Source of the DNA: Sphingomonas flavalba
GTDB taxonomy: Bacteria > Pseudomonadota > Alphaproteobacteria > Sphingomonadales > Sphingomonadaceae
NCBI RefSeq assembly: GCF_004796535.1
Contig: NZ_SPHY01000001.1
Span: 62,001 to 126,000, forward strand
Direction: 5' to 3'
DNA: 64,000 bases
Shown here: positions 54,009 through 62,610 of the stretch, in pieces
How the letters are laid out: each line of letters begins with the position of its first letter
How positions within the stretch are numbered: position 1 is the first letter of the stretch
Position numbers and translations under genes: made by a program
Notes under the pieces: generated by a model
What the model saw: only the letters and a program-made list of their open reading frames with translations
The model's database searches: none
Told to the model about the DNA's origin: nothing

Positions 54009-54426
54009 TCTCCTGCGCTTCCGCGACGACGAGCCGCACGAGGAGCCGGCGGTCACCCTCGACGCGTTCCTCGAGCAGAGCGACGCCACCGCCGTCCGGC
54101 TGGAGGCGGGGGAGGATGCGCGGCTGCTGATCCCGCATTTCGGCCGGCTGGCGCTGGTCGAGGTGTCCTTCCCCCGCTTCCGCGACGGGCGCGGCTATTC
54201 CTCCGCCCGCATCCTGCGCGAGGCCGGCTACACCGGCGAACTGCGCGCCGAAGGCGACGTGCTGGTCGACCAGCTACTGTTCATGCGCCGCTGCGGCTTC
54301 GACAGCTTCGCGCCGGCCCAGCCGCTCGACCTGGACGTGGTGAAGGCGTCGCTCGAACGCTATCCCAACGTCTACCAGACCGCCGCCGACCGCTCGGTGC
54401 CGGTGTGGAATCTGCGCCATGGGTGA
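54001..54426 (+). CDS. DUF934 family protein of the sulfite reductase operon
   Basis: The 141-residue protein has LLIPHFGRLALVEVSFPRF, FRDGRGYSSARILREAGYTGEL and DVLVDQLLFMRRCGFDSF, the signature of the DUF934 family that lies between cysI and cysH. Its role is not established. Its start overlaps cysI by 8 bp and its stop overlaps cysH by 8 bp, so all three are translationally coupled. Confidence 0.87.
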   Translation: MDNLLRFRDDEPHEEPAVTLDAFLEQSDATAVRLEAGEDARLLIPHFGRLALVEVSFPRFRDGRGYSSARILREAGYTGELRAEGDVLVDQLLFMRRCGFDSFAPAQPLDLDVVKASLERYPNVYQTAADRSVPVWNLRHG

Positions 54427-55174
54427 GCCGGCCCGCCGGCTCGACACGATCGACGTCGCGCCCAGCTTCACTCAGGCTGACGCCGACCGGCTGAACGCGC
54501 GCTTCGCCGGCGTCGGCAGCGCGGCGATGCTGGCGGAGCTGCTGACCGGCGAACTGGCCGGGCAGGTGGCGCTGGTCTCGTCCTTCGGAGCGGAGTCGGC
54601 GGTGCTGCTCCACCTCGTCGCCCAGGTCGACCGGGCGGTGCCGCTGATCTTCGTCAACACCCAGAAGATCTTCGGCGAAACCCTCGCCTATCGCGACGAA
54701 CTGGCCGAACGGCTGGGTTTCGTCGACCTGCGCGTCTACCGGCCGGACCCGCGCATCCTGGCGGCGCGCGACGAGACCGGCCTGCGCTGGTCCTACGACC
54801 CGGACGGCTGCTGCGGCATCCGCAAGGTCGAGCCGCTGCGCCGCGCGCTGCTGCCGTTCACCGCGTGGATTTCCGGCCGCAAGGGCTTCCAGAGCGGCAC
54901 CCGTACCGCCCTGCCCCGCTTCGAGATCGACGAGGGCCGGCTGAAGCTCAACCCGCTCGCCGACTGGAGCAAGGCCGACCTCGACGCTTATTTCGCCGAA
55001 CACGCCCTCCCCCGCCACCCGCTGGAGGCGCAGGGTTATCCGTCGATCGGCTGCGCCCCGTGCACCAGCAAGGTCCGCCCCGGCGAAGACCCCCGCGCCG
55101 GCCGCTGGCGCGGCTGGGACAAGGTCGAATGCGGCATCCACGGCGTCAACGACGGCGACGAACCGGTCTTCTGA
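54419..55174 (+). CDS. cysH: adenylyl-sulfate reductase, [4Fe-4S] type (CysH family)
   Basis: The 251-residue reductase cleaves activated sulfate to sulfite using thioredoxin. The nucleotide site is SSFGAESAVLLHLV. Both cluster pairs are present: DGCCGIRK near residue 130 and GCAPC near 208. The catalytic cysteine lies in ECGIH near 238. The two Cys pairs mark the APS-type enzyme rather than the PAPS-type of E. coli. It closes the operon and is followed by interspersed repeats. Confidence 0.93.
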   Translation: MGEPARRLDTIDVAPSFTQADADRLNARFAGVGSAAMLAELLTGELAGQVALVSSFGAESAVLLHLVAQVDRAVPLIFVNTQKIFGETLAYRDELAERLGFVDLRVYRPDPRILAARDETGLRWSYDPDGCCGIRKVEPLRRALLPFTAWISGRKGFQSGTRTALPRFEIDEGRLKLNPLADWSKADLDAYFAEHALPRHPLEAQGYPSIGCAPCTSKVRPGEDPRAGRWRGWDKVECGIHGVNDGDEPVF

Positions 55175-55216
55175 CCCCGGAGGCGGCGCCGCGCCACCCC
55201 CCACGCCCCATATCCG

Positions 55217-55337
55217 CCCATCCCGAGCGCAGTCGAGGGACGCACCAGCACCCCATGCCCCAACTCCGTCCATCCCGAGCGTAGTCAAGGGACGCGCCAG
55301 CCACCATGCGTCCCTCGACTACGCTCGGGATGGACGG
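55217..55337. repeat. three copies of an intergenic repeat (one single, two as an inverted pair)
   Basis: Three units related to CATCCCGAGCGTAGTCGAGG lie between convergent cysH and dnaB. Two are direct (55217-55244 and 55266-55295) and one is inverted (55308-55337). The second and third form a 30-bp near-perfect inverted repeat across a 12-base loop. The same unit occurs at 62490-62564. It resembles the small palindromic repeats scattered in sphingomonad genomes. Confidence 0.85.
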
Positions 55338-55406
55338 GATCGGGCCGGGCTCGAGCGACGGGAGCGGTGGGACACGGACGCGGGGCCAGCACCCGGAAAC
55401 CGCCCC

Positions 55407-56918
55407 TCAGCGGGTCTGCATCGCCGTATAGCCGTCATGCGCCAGGTCGGAGAATTTGGTGATCTCGCTCTCGAAGCGCAGGTTGACGTTGCCGGTGGCG
55501 CCGTGGCGCTGCTTGGCGACGAACACGGTCGCCCGGCCGACCACCTCCAGATGGCGGGCCTGCCAGTTGCTGTACTTGTCGCGGTCCTCGGCGGAACTGT
55601 GGTCGGTCGGTTCGTCCGGCCGCTTCATGTCGTGATAATATTCCTCGCGGTAGACGAACATCACGATGTCGGCGTCCTGCTCGATCGAGCCGGATTCGCG
55701 CAGGTCCGACAGCTGCGGGCGTCTGTCCTCGCGCTGCTCGACCGCGCGGCTGAGCTGCGACAGCGCCAGCACCGGCACGTTCAGCTCCTTGGCCAGCGTC
55801 TTCAGCCCGCGGCTGATCTCCGAAATCTCCTGCACCCGGTTCTCGTTCGAACTGCGGCCGGACCCTTGCAGCAGCTGGAGGTAGTCGACGACAACCAGGC
55901 CGATGTCGTGCCGTCGCTTCAGCCGCCGGGCGCGGGTGCGCAGCGCGGCGATGGTCAGGCCCGGCGTGTCGTCGATGAACAGCGGCAGTTCTTCCAGCGT
56001 TGCCGCCGCCCGCGCGAATTCGCGGAATTCCTGGGTGCTGAGCGCGCCGGACCGAATCTTGTGGGCGACCACACCGGATTCTTCCGCCAGAATGCGCGTC
56101 GCCAGCTGGTCGGCCGACATTTCCAGGCTGAAGAACGCCACCCGCGCGCCGAGCGAGCGTTCCGGCGGGATGCCGTCGGCGCGGTCGCGCACCCAGCGGG
56201 TGGCGGCGTTGAACGCGATATTGGTGGCGAGCGACGTCTTGCCCATGCCCGGCCGCCCGGCAAGGATCAGCAGGTCGCTGCGCTGCAGACCGCCGGTCTG
56301 CGCGTTCAGGTCGCTCAGCCCGGTGGTGATGCCGGAAATCTTGCCGCCGGCGTTCTGCGCCCGCTCCGCCGCCTCGACCGCAGAGCGCGCCGCCTGCAGG
56401 AAGCTCTTGACTCCGCCGCTCTCGTCGCCGCCCTCGGCGACCTTGTAGAGCGACACTTCCGCCGCCTCGATCTGCCCCTTGGGGTCGACCGCCTCGGACG
56501 TGTCCATCGCATTCTCGACCATCGTCCGGCCGACGTCGATCAGCGCCCGCAGCATCGCCAGGTCATAGATCTGCGCCGCGAAGTCGCGCGCGCCGATCAG
56601 AGCCGCGCCGCTGCCGGTCAGCTGGGCGAGATAGGCCGGCCCGCCGACCTCCCTCATGCCCTCGTCGCCGTCGAACAGCGGCTTCAGCGTCACCGGATTG
56701 GCAACCATGTTGCGGTCGAGCAGCTTCAGGATCGCTTCGTAGATGCGCCCGTGGATCGGTTCGAAGAAATGCTCGGGCCGCAGCTTCAGCTGCACGTCCT
56801 CGGCCAGCCGGTTGTCGATCATCAGCGCGCCGAGCAGCGCCGCTTCCGCCTCGATATTCTGCGGCAGGGCGGTGGCTTCACCCTCCACGGGCGGCATAAT
56901 CGACACGATATTTCCCAT
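55407..56918 (-). CDS. dnaB: replicative DNA helicase DnaB
   Basis: The 503-residue hexameric 5'-3' helicase has the N-terminal DnaB domain (ALPQNIEAEAALLGALM), the linker, and a RecA-like C-terminal core. Walker A is LAGRPGMGKTSLAT near residue 225, and Walker B is VVVDYLQLLQGS. SQLSRAVEQREDRRPQLSDL and SIEQDADIVMFVYREEYY follow. The usual length is about 470-500. No intein or insertion is seen. The ATG at 56918 follows GGAGAAGGCGGGG. Its promoter is in the 136 bp before UPF0262. Confidence 0.97.
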   Translation of the reverse strand: MGNIVSIMPPVEGEATALPQNIEAEAALLGALMIDNRLAEDVQLKLRPEHFFEPIHGRIYEAILKLLDRNMVANPVTLKPLFDGDEGMREVGGPAYLAQLTGSGAALIGARDFAAQIYDLAMLRALIDVGRTMVENAMDTSEAVDPKGQIEAAEVSLYKVAEGGDESGGVKSFLQAARSAVEAAERAQNAGGKISGITTGLSDLNAQTGGLQRSDLLILAGRPGMGKTSLATNIAFNAATRWVRDRADGIPPERSLGARVAFFSLEMSADQLATRILAEESGVVAHKIRSGALSTQEFREFARAAATLEELPLFIDDTPGLTIAALRTRARRLKRRHDIGLVVVDYLQLLQGSGRSSNENRVQEISEISRGLKTLAKELNVPVLALSQLSRAVEQREDRRPQLSDLRESGSIEQDADIVMFVYREEYYHDMKRPDEPTDHSSAEDRDKYSNWQARHLEVVGRATVFVAKQRHGATGNVNLRFESEITKFSDLAHDGYTAMQTR

Positions 56919-57054
56919 CCCCGCCTTCTCCCCTTTTCCGCTTCCCCCGGCAAGACAGGATAAGTCGGCGCAGGCCCTGTTGGCGGCCTGTGGATAACCG
57001 CCGGGCGCCCCGCGGGGGCTTTGCTGCGCCGCACTTCCCTTCTACAGGCCGGGC

Positions 57055-57537
57055 ATGGGCGATCCGCGGATCATCGACGTCGAACTGGACGAGCGCACGA
57101 TTTTGTGGCGCAACGCCGATGTCGAGCAGGAACGGCGGATCGCGATCTTCGACCTGATCGAGGGCAATTACTTCAAGCCGCTGCGCGCCGCGACGGACGA
57201 TTATGCCGGGCCGTACCGCCTCCGCCTCAGCGTCGAGGAAGGCCGGCTGGTCGTCGCCCTGTCGCGGGAAGACGGCACCCCGCTCGACACGCTGATCCTC
57301 GCCCTCGGCCGCTTCCAGCGCCCGATCCGCGAATATTTCGCGATCTGCGACAGCTATTATCAGGCGATCCGCCAGGCCAGCGCGCAGCAGATCGAAACGA
57401 TCGACATGGCCCGGCGCGGCATCCACGACAGCGCGGCCGAATTGCTGATCGAACGGTTCGGCGGCAAGATCGAGGTCGACTTCCCCACCGCCCGGCGGCT
57501 GTTCACGCTGATCTGCGTGCTCCATATCAAGGGGTGA
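57055..57537 (+). CDS. UPF0262 family protein
   Basis: The 160-residue protein is recognised from the UPF0262 pattern: IIDVELDERTILWRNADVE, IAIFDLIEGNYFKP, FQRPIREYFAICDSYYQAI and GIHDSAAELLIERF. The family is common in alphaproteobacteria and has no established function. It begins a rightward run with cdd and dcd; cdd starts one base after its stop. Confidence 0.87.
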   Translation: MGDPRIIDVELDERTILWRNADVEQERRIAIFDLIEGNYFKPLRAATDDYAGPYRLRLSVEEGRLVVALSREDGTPLDTLILALGRFQRPIREYFAICDSYYQAIRQASAQQIETIDMARRGIHDSAAELLIERFGGKIEVDFPTARRLFTLICVLHIKG

Positions 57538-57538
57538 G

Positions 57539-58039
57539 ATGACCATGCCCGCCGCTCCAGCCCCCGCCACCAGCCCCGCCGCGCTCGTCGCCGCCGCCCG
57601 CGCCGCGGCCGTCCATGCCCATGCCCCCTATTCGCGCTTCGGCGTCGGCGCGGCGGTGCTGCTCGCCGACGGCGGCATCGTCACCGGCGCCAATTTTGAA
57701 AACGCCAGCTACGGCCTGTCGCTCTGCGCCGAAACGGTGGCGCTGGCGACGGCGAACAGCGCCGGCCGGCTCGCCGATATCGTCGCGATCGCCGTCGCCG
57801 GCGGCGCGCTTGGCGACGGCGCGATCACCGGCACCGCGCCGGTCACCCCCTGCGGCCGCTGCCGTCAAGTGCTGAACGAGGCGGCGCAGACCGGCGGGCG
57901 CGACATCCTCGTCCACTGCGCGGCGGCACAGGGCGACGCCATCGTCACCCACGCGCTGTCGGCGCTGTTGCCGCATGCCTTCGGCCCGGCAGATCTGGGC
58001 CTGGGACCTGCCACCGACACACGAGAAGAGAGGCGCTGA
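57539..58039 (+). CDS. cdd: cytidine deaminase
   Basis: This enzyme deaminates cytidine and deoxycytidine in pyrimidine salvage. The 166-residue product has the zinc site CAE ([10 protein letters not shown]) near residue 63 and [13 protein letters not shown] near 103. [13 protein letters not shown] and [10 protein letters not shown] form the substrate site. The homotetrameric short type is expected from the length. The TGA overlaps the dcd ATG (TGATG), so cdd and dcd are coupled and both act on cytosine nucleotides. Confidence 0.94.
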   Translation: MTMPAAPAPATSPAALVAAARAAAVHAHAPYSRFGVGAAVLLADGGIVTGANFENASYGLSLCAETVALATANSAGRLADIVAIAVAGGALGDGAITGTAPVTPCGRCRQVLNEAAQTGGRDILVHCAAAQGDAIVTHALSALLPHAFGPADLGLGPATDTREERR

Positions 58040-58593
58040 TGGCGATATTGTCCGACCGCTGGATCCGCGAACAGGCGCTGGCCCACGGCATGATCGAACC
58101 GTTCGTCGAAAGCCAGAAGCGCGACGGCTGCATCAGCTTCGGGCTCAGCTCCTACGGCTATGACGCGCGGGTGGCGGACGAATTCAAGATCTTCACCAAT
58201 GTCGACAGCGCCATCGTCGACCCGAAGGATTTCGCCGCCAACAGCTTCGTCGACCGCAAGACCGACGTCTGCGTCATCCCACCGAACAGCTTCGCCCTCG
58301 CCCGCACCGTCGAATATTTCCGGGTGCCGCGTGACGTGCTGGTCATCTGCCTCGGCAAGTCGACCTATGCGCGCTGCGGCATCATCGTCAACGTCACCCC
58401 GCTGGAACCGGGCTGGGAAGGCCATGTGACCCTGGAATTCTCCAACACCACCCCGCTCCCGGCGCGGATCTACGCCAACGAAGGGGCGTGCCAGTTCCTG
58501 TTCCTGCAGGGCAACGAACCCTGCGAAGTCAGCTACGCCGACCGCGCCGGCAAATATATGGGCCAGCGCGGCGTTACCCTGCCGAAGCTGTAG
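58039..58593 (+). CDS. dcd: dCTP deaminase
   Basis: This enzyme converts dCTP to dUTP, the main source of dTMP precursors in many bacteria. The 184-residue product shows [39 protein letters not shown] with the catalytic Glu region, and the C-terminal [11 protein letters not shown]. It is monofunctional in length. It is convergent with the aminotransferase gene, only 13 bp away. Confidence 0.96.
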   Translation: MAILSDRWIREQALAHGMIEPFVESQKRDGCISFGLSSYGYDARVADEFKIFTNVDSAIVDPKDFAANSFVDRKTDVCVIPPNSFALARTVEYFRVPRDVLVICLGKSTYARCGIIVNVTPLEPGWEGHVTLEFSNTTPLPARIYANEGACQFLFLQGNEPCEVSYADRAGKYMGQRGVTLPKL

Positions 58594-58606
58594 GGCCGAG
58601 GGTGGC

Positions 58607-59827
58607 CTAGCACCGCTCAGCCCGCGCGCCGCGCGCCGGGGTGTTGACGCCCATGCTGCTCAGGTAGCGCTTCACGTTGCGCGCCGCCTGGCGGATCCGC
58701 TGCTCGTTCTCGACCATCGCGATGCGGACGAAGCCTTCGCCATCCTCGCCATAGCCGACGCCCGGCGCCACCGCGACGCCGGCATGGGTCAGCAACTGCT
58801 TCGAGAATTCAAGGCTGCCGAGATGGGCGAGCGCCGGCGGCAGCGGCGCCCACGCGAACATGCTGGCGCGGGGCGGTGGAATGTCCCAGCCCGCCCGGCC
58901 AAAGCTTTCGACCATCACGTCGCGCCGCCGCTTGTAGAGCTGGCGGTTGTTCTCGACGATGTCCTGCGGCCCGTTGATCGCGGCGACGGCGGCCGCCTGG
59001 ATCGGGGTGAACGCGCCATAATCGAGGTAGGATTTGACCCGGGTCAGCGCCGCGATCAGCGTCTTGTTGCCGACGGCGAACCCCATCCGCCAGCCGGCCA
59101 TGCTGTAGGTCTTGGACATCGAGGTGAATTCGACGGCGACGTCCCTGGCCCCCGGCGCCTGCAGGATCGACGGCGTCGGCTGGCCGTCGAAATAGATTTC
59201 CGAATAGGCGAGGTCGGACAGCACCCACAGGCCGTGTTCCTTCGCGAAGGCGACCAGCCGGGTGTAGAAGGCCAAGTCGACGACCTCCGCCGTCGGGTTG
59301 GACGGATAGCCGACGACCAGCACCGACGGCTTCGGCACGGTGAACCGCACCGCCCGCTCCAGCGCCTCGAAATAGCGCTCGTCCGGCGTCGTCGGCACCG
59401 AACGGATCGATGCGCCGGCGATGATGAAGCCGAAGGTGTGGATCGGGTAGCTGGGGTTGGGCGCCAGCACGACGTCGCCGGGCGCGGTGATCGCCTGCGC
59501 CAGGTTGGCCAGCCCTTCCTTCGAGCCAAGCGTGACGACAACTTCGCTGTCCGGGTCCAACTCGACGCCGAAACGGCGCTGATAGTAGTTGGCCTGGGCG
59601 CGACGCAGGCCGGGGATGCCCTTGGACGCGGAATAGCCGTGGGCGTCCGGTTTGCGCGCGACCTCGCACAGCTTGTCGATCACGTGCGGCGGCGGCGGCA
59701 GGTCCGGATTGCCCATGCCGAGATCGATGATGTCCTCGCCCGCCGCGCGTGCCGCTGCCCGCATCGCGTTGACTTCGGCGATGACATAGGGCGGCAGGCG
59801 GCGGATGCGATAGAACTCGTCGGTCAT
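58607..59827 (-). CDS. class I/II PLP aminotransferase, AlaC-like
   Basis: The 406-residue aminotransferase shows IIDLGMGNPDLPPPPHVIDKL, HGYSASKGIPGLRRAQANYY, VVVTLGSKEGLANL, SDLAYSEIYFDGQPTPS and the PLP lysine in FTSMSKTYSMAGWRMGFA. The pattern fits the AlaC/glutamate-pyruvate branch, related to LL-diaminopimelate aminotransferase. The usual reaction would be alanine and 2-oxoglutarate to pyruvate and glutamate; other 2-oxo acids are possible. Confidence 0.87.
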   Translation of the reverse strand: MTDEFYRIRRLPPYVIAEVNAMRAAARAAGEDIIDLGMGNPDLPPPPHVIDKLCEVARKPDAHGYSASKGIPGLRRAQANYYQRRFGVELDPDSEVVVTLGSKEGLANLAQAITAPGDVVLAPNPSYPIHTFGFIIAGASIRSVPTTPDERYFEALERAVRFTVPKPSVLVVGYPSNPTAEVVDLAFYTRLVAFAKEHGLWVLSDLAYSEIYFDGQPTPSILQAPGARDVAVEFTSMSKTYSMAGWRMGFAVGNKTLIAALTRVKSYLDYGAFTPIQAAAVAAINGPQDIVENNRQLYKRRRDVMVESFGRAGWDIPPPRASMFAWAPLPPALAHLGSLEFSKQLLTHAGVAVAPGVGYGEDGEGFVRIAMVENEQRIRQAARNVKRYLSSMGVNTPARGARAERC

Positions 59828-59957
59828 AACTCCGGTCCGATCATTGGGGTGGAGCCCCGTTGATACCGCGCGAACAGGTGCTTGTCGAAGCCTGTTTGGC
59901 GCCGGGCCAGCCGTGCATGGTCGCTATTCCGCTCCGCCCGCTTCCAGCCTAGAGTCG

Positions 59958-60067
59958 GTCCGCTTCAGGCGGCGCCAGCCCGCTCCCCCACCCGGCCTCC
60001 CACAAGATACTGCCGTTGGAAGGCCGGGTGGGGGAGCGGGTCGGTGCCGATTCCGCTTGAAGCGGAC
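59958..60067. repeat. 110-bp imperfect hairpin repeat upstream of phaC
   Basis: Two arms, 59958-60000 and 60018-60067, are near-perfect reverse complements. The outer ends are GTCCGCTTCA and TGAAGCGGAC. The inner arms are GCCCGCTCCCCCACCCGGCC and its complement. The loop is about 17 bases. It ends 34 bp before the phaC start and is on the 5' side of the ribosome binding site. It is a different repeat family from the CGAGCGTAGTCGAGG type. Confidence 0.75.
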
Positions 60068-60101
60068 AAACCCTAGCTCTTGCCCCCGGAGGAGCCCGCC
60101 C

Positions 60102-61850
60102 ATGACCGACACCGCCGCGCCGCCCCCGCCGCCCAGCCTGGAGGATATGCAGCGCTGGACCTGGGTGATCGGCCGCGCCCAGCAGATGCTGCTCGAACAT
60201 GGTTTCGACCAGATGGCGAAAGCGGCGGAGATACCGGCGCCCGCCGGCCCGCCCGGCGTGCTTCCCGGTCTCGGCAGTGGCGCCTCGCTCGCCCAGGCCC
60301 AGGTCGATTTCTGGACCGAGAGCATGGCGCTTTGGCAGCGCTTCCTGAACCCGGCGGTCGCCCCGGCCGATCCGCCGACGGTCAAGGACCGCCGCTTCGC
60401 CTCGCCGCTGTGGCAGGAAAACCCGCTGTTCGACCTGATCCGCCAATCCTATCTGCTGATCGCCGACCATATGCTGCGCGGGGTCGAGGCGCTCGACGGC
60501 ATCCCCGCCGAACAGAAGGACAAGCTGCGCTTCGCGACGAAGGCGGTGGTCGATGCGATGAGCCCGTCCAACTTCGCCTTCACCAATCCCGAGGTGATGG
60601 CAAAGACGGTGGAAACGCGCGGCGAGAACCTGCTCAAGGGGCTGGAGCATATGCTGCGCGACCTGGGCAAGGGCCAGCTGACCCACACCGACCCCGACGC
60701 GTTCGAGGTCGGGCGCAACATCGCGACGACGCCGGGCAAGGTCGTCCACGAAACCCCGCTCTACCAGCTGATCCACTACGCCCCGGCGACGGAAAGGGTG
60801 CTGGCGGTGCCGCTGCTGATCTTCCCGCCGTGGATCAACCGCTTCTACATCCTCGATCTGAACCCGGAGAAAAGCTTTATCCGCTGGGCGGTCGAACAGG
60901 GCGTGTCGGTGTTCGTCGTGTCGTGGAAATCGGCCGACGCATCAATGAAGGACGTCACCTGGGACGATTACATCGCCGCCCAGATCGACGCGATCGACAC
61001 GGTGCGCGCGCTGCTCGACGTGCCCGCCGTCCACAGCATCGGCTATTGCGTCGCCGGCACCACGCTGGCGGCGACGCTGGCGGTGCTCGCCGCGCGCGGC
61101 GAGGCGACGAAGGTCGCCAGTGCCACCTTCTTCACCGCCCAGGTCGATTTCTCCCGCGCCGGGGAGCTGCGCCATTTCATCGACGACGAGCAGTTGAAAC
61201 TGATCGAGAGCCTGTCGGGCGACGGCTATCTCGACGGGCGCTACATGGCGGTGACGTTCAACCTGCTGCGCGGGCGCGACCTGATCTGGAACTACGTCGT
61301 CAACAACTACCTGCTCGGGCAGGATTATCCGCCGTTCGACCTGCTCCACTGGAACGGCGACACCACCAACCTGCCGGCGAAATGGCACCGCGCCTATCTC
61401 TGCGACCTGTACCGCGACAACAAGCTCGTCCAGCCCGGCGCGCTCAGCGCCGCCGGCACGCCGATCGACCTGACCAGGGTGACCACGCCCGCCTATGTCC
61501 AGGCCGGCCGCGAGGACCATATCGCGCCGCCCGACAGCGTCTGGAAGATCACCGAGCATTTCGCCGGCCCGATCCGCTTCGTCCTTGCCGGCTCCGGCCA
61601 TATCGCCGGCGTCGTCAACCCACCAAGCGCCGGCAAGTATCAGTACTGGACCAATGCCGGGCGCGCGCCCAGCCTTGACGCGTTCATCGCCGGCGCGACC
61701 GAGACGAAAGGCAGCTGGTGGCCCGATTGGCTCGCCTGGCTGCACGACCTGGATGCCGGCACCGTCAAGGCCAAGGGCGCCCGCATCCCCGGCAAGGGCA
61801 AGCTGAAAGCCATAGAAGACGCCCCCGGCCGCTACGTAAAAACCCGGTAG
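60102..61850 (+). CDS. phaC: class I poly(3-hydroxyalkanoate) synthase
   Basis: This enzyme polymerises 3-hydroxyacyl-CoA on storage granules. The 582-residue product has the PhaC N-terminal domain (DFWTESMALWQRFLNP, RFASPLWQENPLFDLIRQSY) and an alpha/beta hydrolase core. That core has the nucleophile Cys in SIGYCVAGTTLAATLAV, Asp in LHWNGDTTNLP and His in GSGHIAGVVNPP. WPDWLAWLHDLD is the standard C-terminus. The ATG at 60102 follows GGAGGAG, a strong ribosome binding site. No phaA, phaB or phasin is adjacent. Confidence 0.95.
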   Translation: MTDTAAPPPPPSLEDMQRWTWVIGRAQQMLLEHGFDQMAKAAEIPAPAGPPGVLPGLGSGASLAQAQVDFWTESMALWQRFLNPAVAPADPPTVKDRRFASPLWQENPLFDLIRQSYLLIADHMLRGVEALDGIPAEQKDKLRFATKAVVDAMSPSNFAFTNPEVMAKTVETRGENLLKGLEHMLRDLGKGQLTHTDPDAFEVGRNIATTPGKVVHETPLYQLIHYAPATERVLAVPLLIFPPWINRFYILDLNPEKSFIRWAVEQGVSVFVVSWKSADASMKDVTWDDYIAAQIDAIDTVRALLDVPAVHSIGYCVAGTTLAATLAVLAARGEATKVASATFFTAQVDFSRAGELRHFIDDEQLKLIESLSGDGYLDGRYMAVTFNLLRGRDLIWNYVVNNYLLGQDYPPFDLLHWNGDTTNLPAKWHRAYLCDLYRDNKLVQPGALSAAGTPIDLTRVTTPAYVQAGREDHIAPPDSVWKITEHFAGPIRFVLAGSGHIAGVVNPPSAGKYQYWTNAGRAPSLDAFIAGATETKGSWWPDWLAWLHDLDAGTVKAKGARIPGKGKLKAIEDAPGRYVKTR

Positions 61851-61897
61851 CTTTGCTTCGTCAGGGCGGGCCTCGGTCGGGCGGGTTCCAAGGCAGG

Positions 61898-61926
61898 TTG
61901 ACCGCGCCGAAGCGCGTCCCCTATTG
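61898..61926 (+). promoter_or_regulatory. promoter of the riboswitch-crcB transcript
   Basis: TTGACC (61898-61903), a 17-base spacer and CTATTG (61921-61926) form a plausible -35/-10 pair. The expected start of transcription, about 61931-61934, is exactly where the fluoride riboswitch begins. Confidence 0.55.
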
Positions 61927-61930
61927 AGCG

Positions 61931-61996
61931 TCACGGCAATGGATTTCTGCCGGGCCTTCGGGCCGAACCGCCGAAAAGGCTGATGATTCCTGCCTG
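61931..61996 (+). promoter_or_regulatory. fluoride riboswitch (crcB motif)
   Basis: The conserved parts of the crcB/fluoride RNA appear in order: GGCAATGGATTTCTGCC, a hairpin GGGCCTTCGGGCC, AACCGCC, then GGCTGATGATTCCTGCC. It sits directly upstream of a CrcB fluoride exporter gene, the classic target. Its 3' element GATTCCT (61985-61991) is exactly complementary to AGGAATC (62013-62019), which contains the crcB ribosome binding site. A translational switch is therefore likely. Confidence 0.88.
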
Positions 61997-62019
61997 ATGC
62001 CTCGCGGCAAGGAGGAATC

Positions 62020-62397
62020 GTGCGCTCGACCCTGATTGTTTTCATCGGCTCCGGGATCGGCGGGGCGCTCCGCCATCTGGTGGGACTCGCGTCGCTCCGG
62101 CTGCTAGGACCGAATTTTCCTTACGGCACGTTGGCGGTCAATATCTTCGGCTCGGCGCTGATGGGCCTCGTCGCCGGCCTGTTCGCCAGCTTCGCCCTGG
62201 GGAATTACGACCTGCGCCTGTTCCTCGCGACCGGGCTCATCGGCGGCTTCACCACCTGGTCGACCTTCACCCTCGACACGATGACGTTGTGGCAGCGCGG
62301 ACAGCCGGCGGCGGCAGTCGGCTATGTCCTGGCAAGCTTCGTCATATCGCTGCTGGCCATGATCGCCGTGCTCCACATCACGCGGCGCTTGGGCTGA
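62020..62397 (+). CDS. crcB: fluoride ion exporter CrcB (Fluc)
   Basis: The 125-residue membrane protein has four helices and forms a dual-topology dimer that expels fluoride. Signatures are GSGIGGALRHLVGL, YGTLAVNIFGSALMG (the Asn of the pore) and GLIGGFTTWSTFTLDT (the Phe and Thr/Ser track). The start is GTG at 62020 preceded by GGAGGAA. It lies behind a fluoride riboswitch and is followed by an inverted repeat. A single copy is seen. Confidence 0.95.
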   Translation: MRSTLIVFIGSGIGGALRHLVGLASLRLLGPNFPYGTLAVNIFGSALMGLVAGLFASFALGNYDLRLFLATGLIGGFTTWSTFTLDTMTLWQRGQPAAAVGYVLASFVISLLAMIAVLHITRRLG

Positions 62398-62489
62398 ACT
62401 CCACGCGCACGCCCCGTCGCAACAAAGGGCCGGATGCGCAGGGGGCAGGGATGTACAGGGGCCGGCATCCCGCCGCCGCCCTCCCCACA

Positions 62490-62564
62490 CCCGTCCATCC
62501 CGAGCGTAGTCGAGGGACGCACGGTGGCTGGGTGCGTCCCTCGACTACGCTCGGGATGGACGGG
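62490..62564. repeat. perfect 33-bp inverted repeat between crcB and groL
   Basis: Positions 62490-62522 and 62532-62564 are exact reverse complements around a nine-base loop. The core CCGAGCGTAGTCGAGGGACG is the same unit found at 55217-55337. It may act as a bidirectional transcription stop between the convergent genes; no T run follows. Confidence 0.9.
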
Positions 62565-62610
62565 TAGGAGCCGCACCTTGGGCGTCCTTGCCCACCCGCT
62601 CCGCTCTCAC

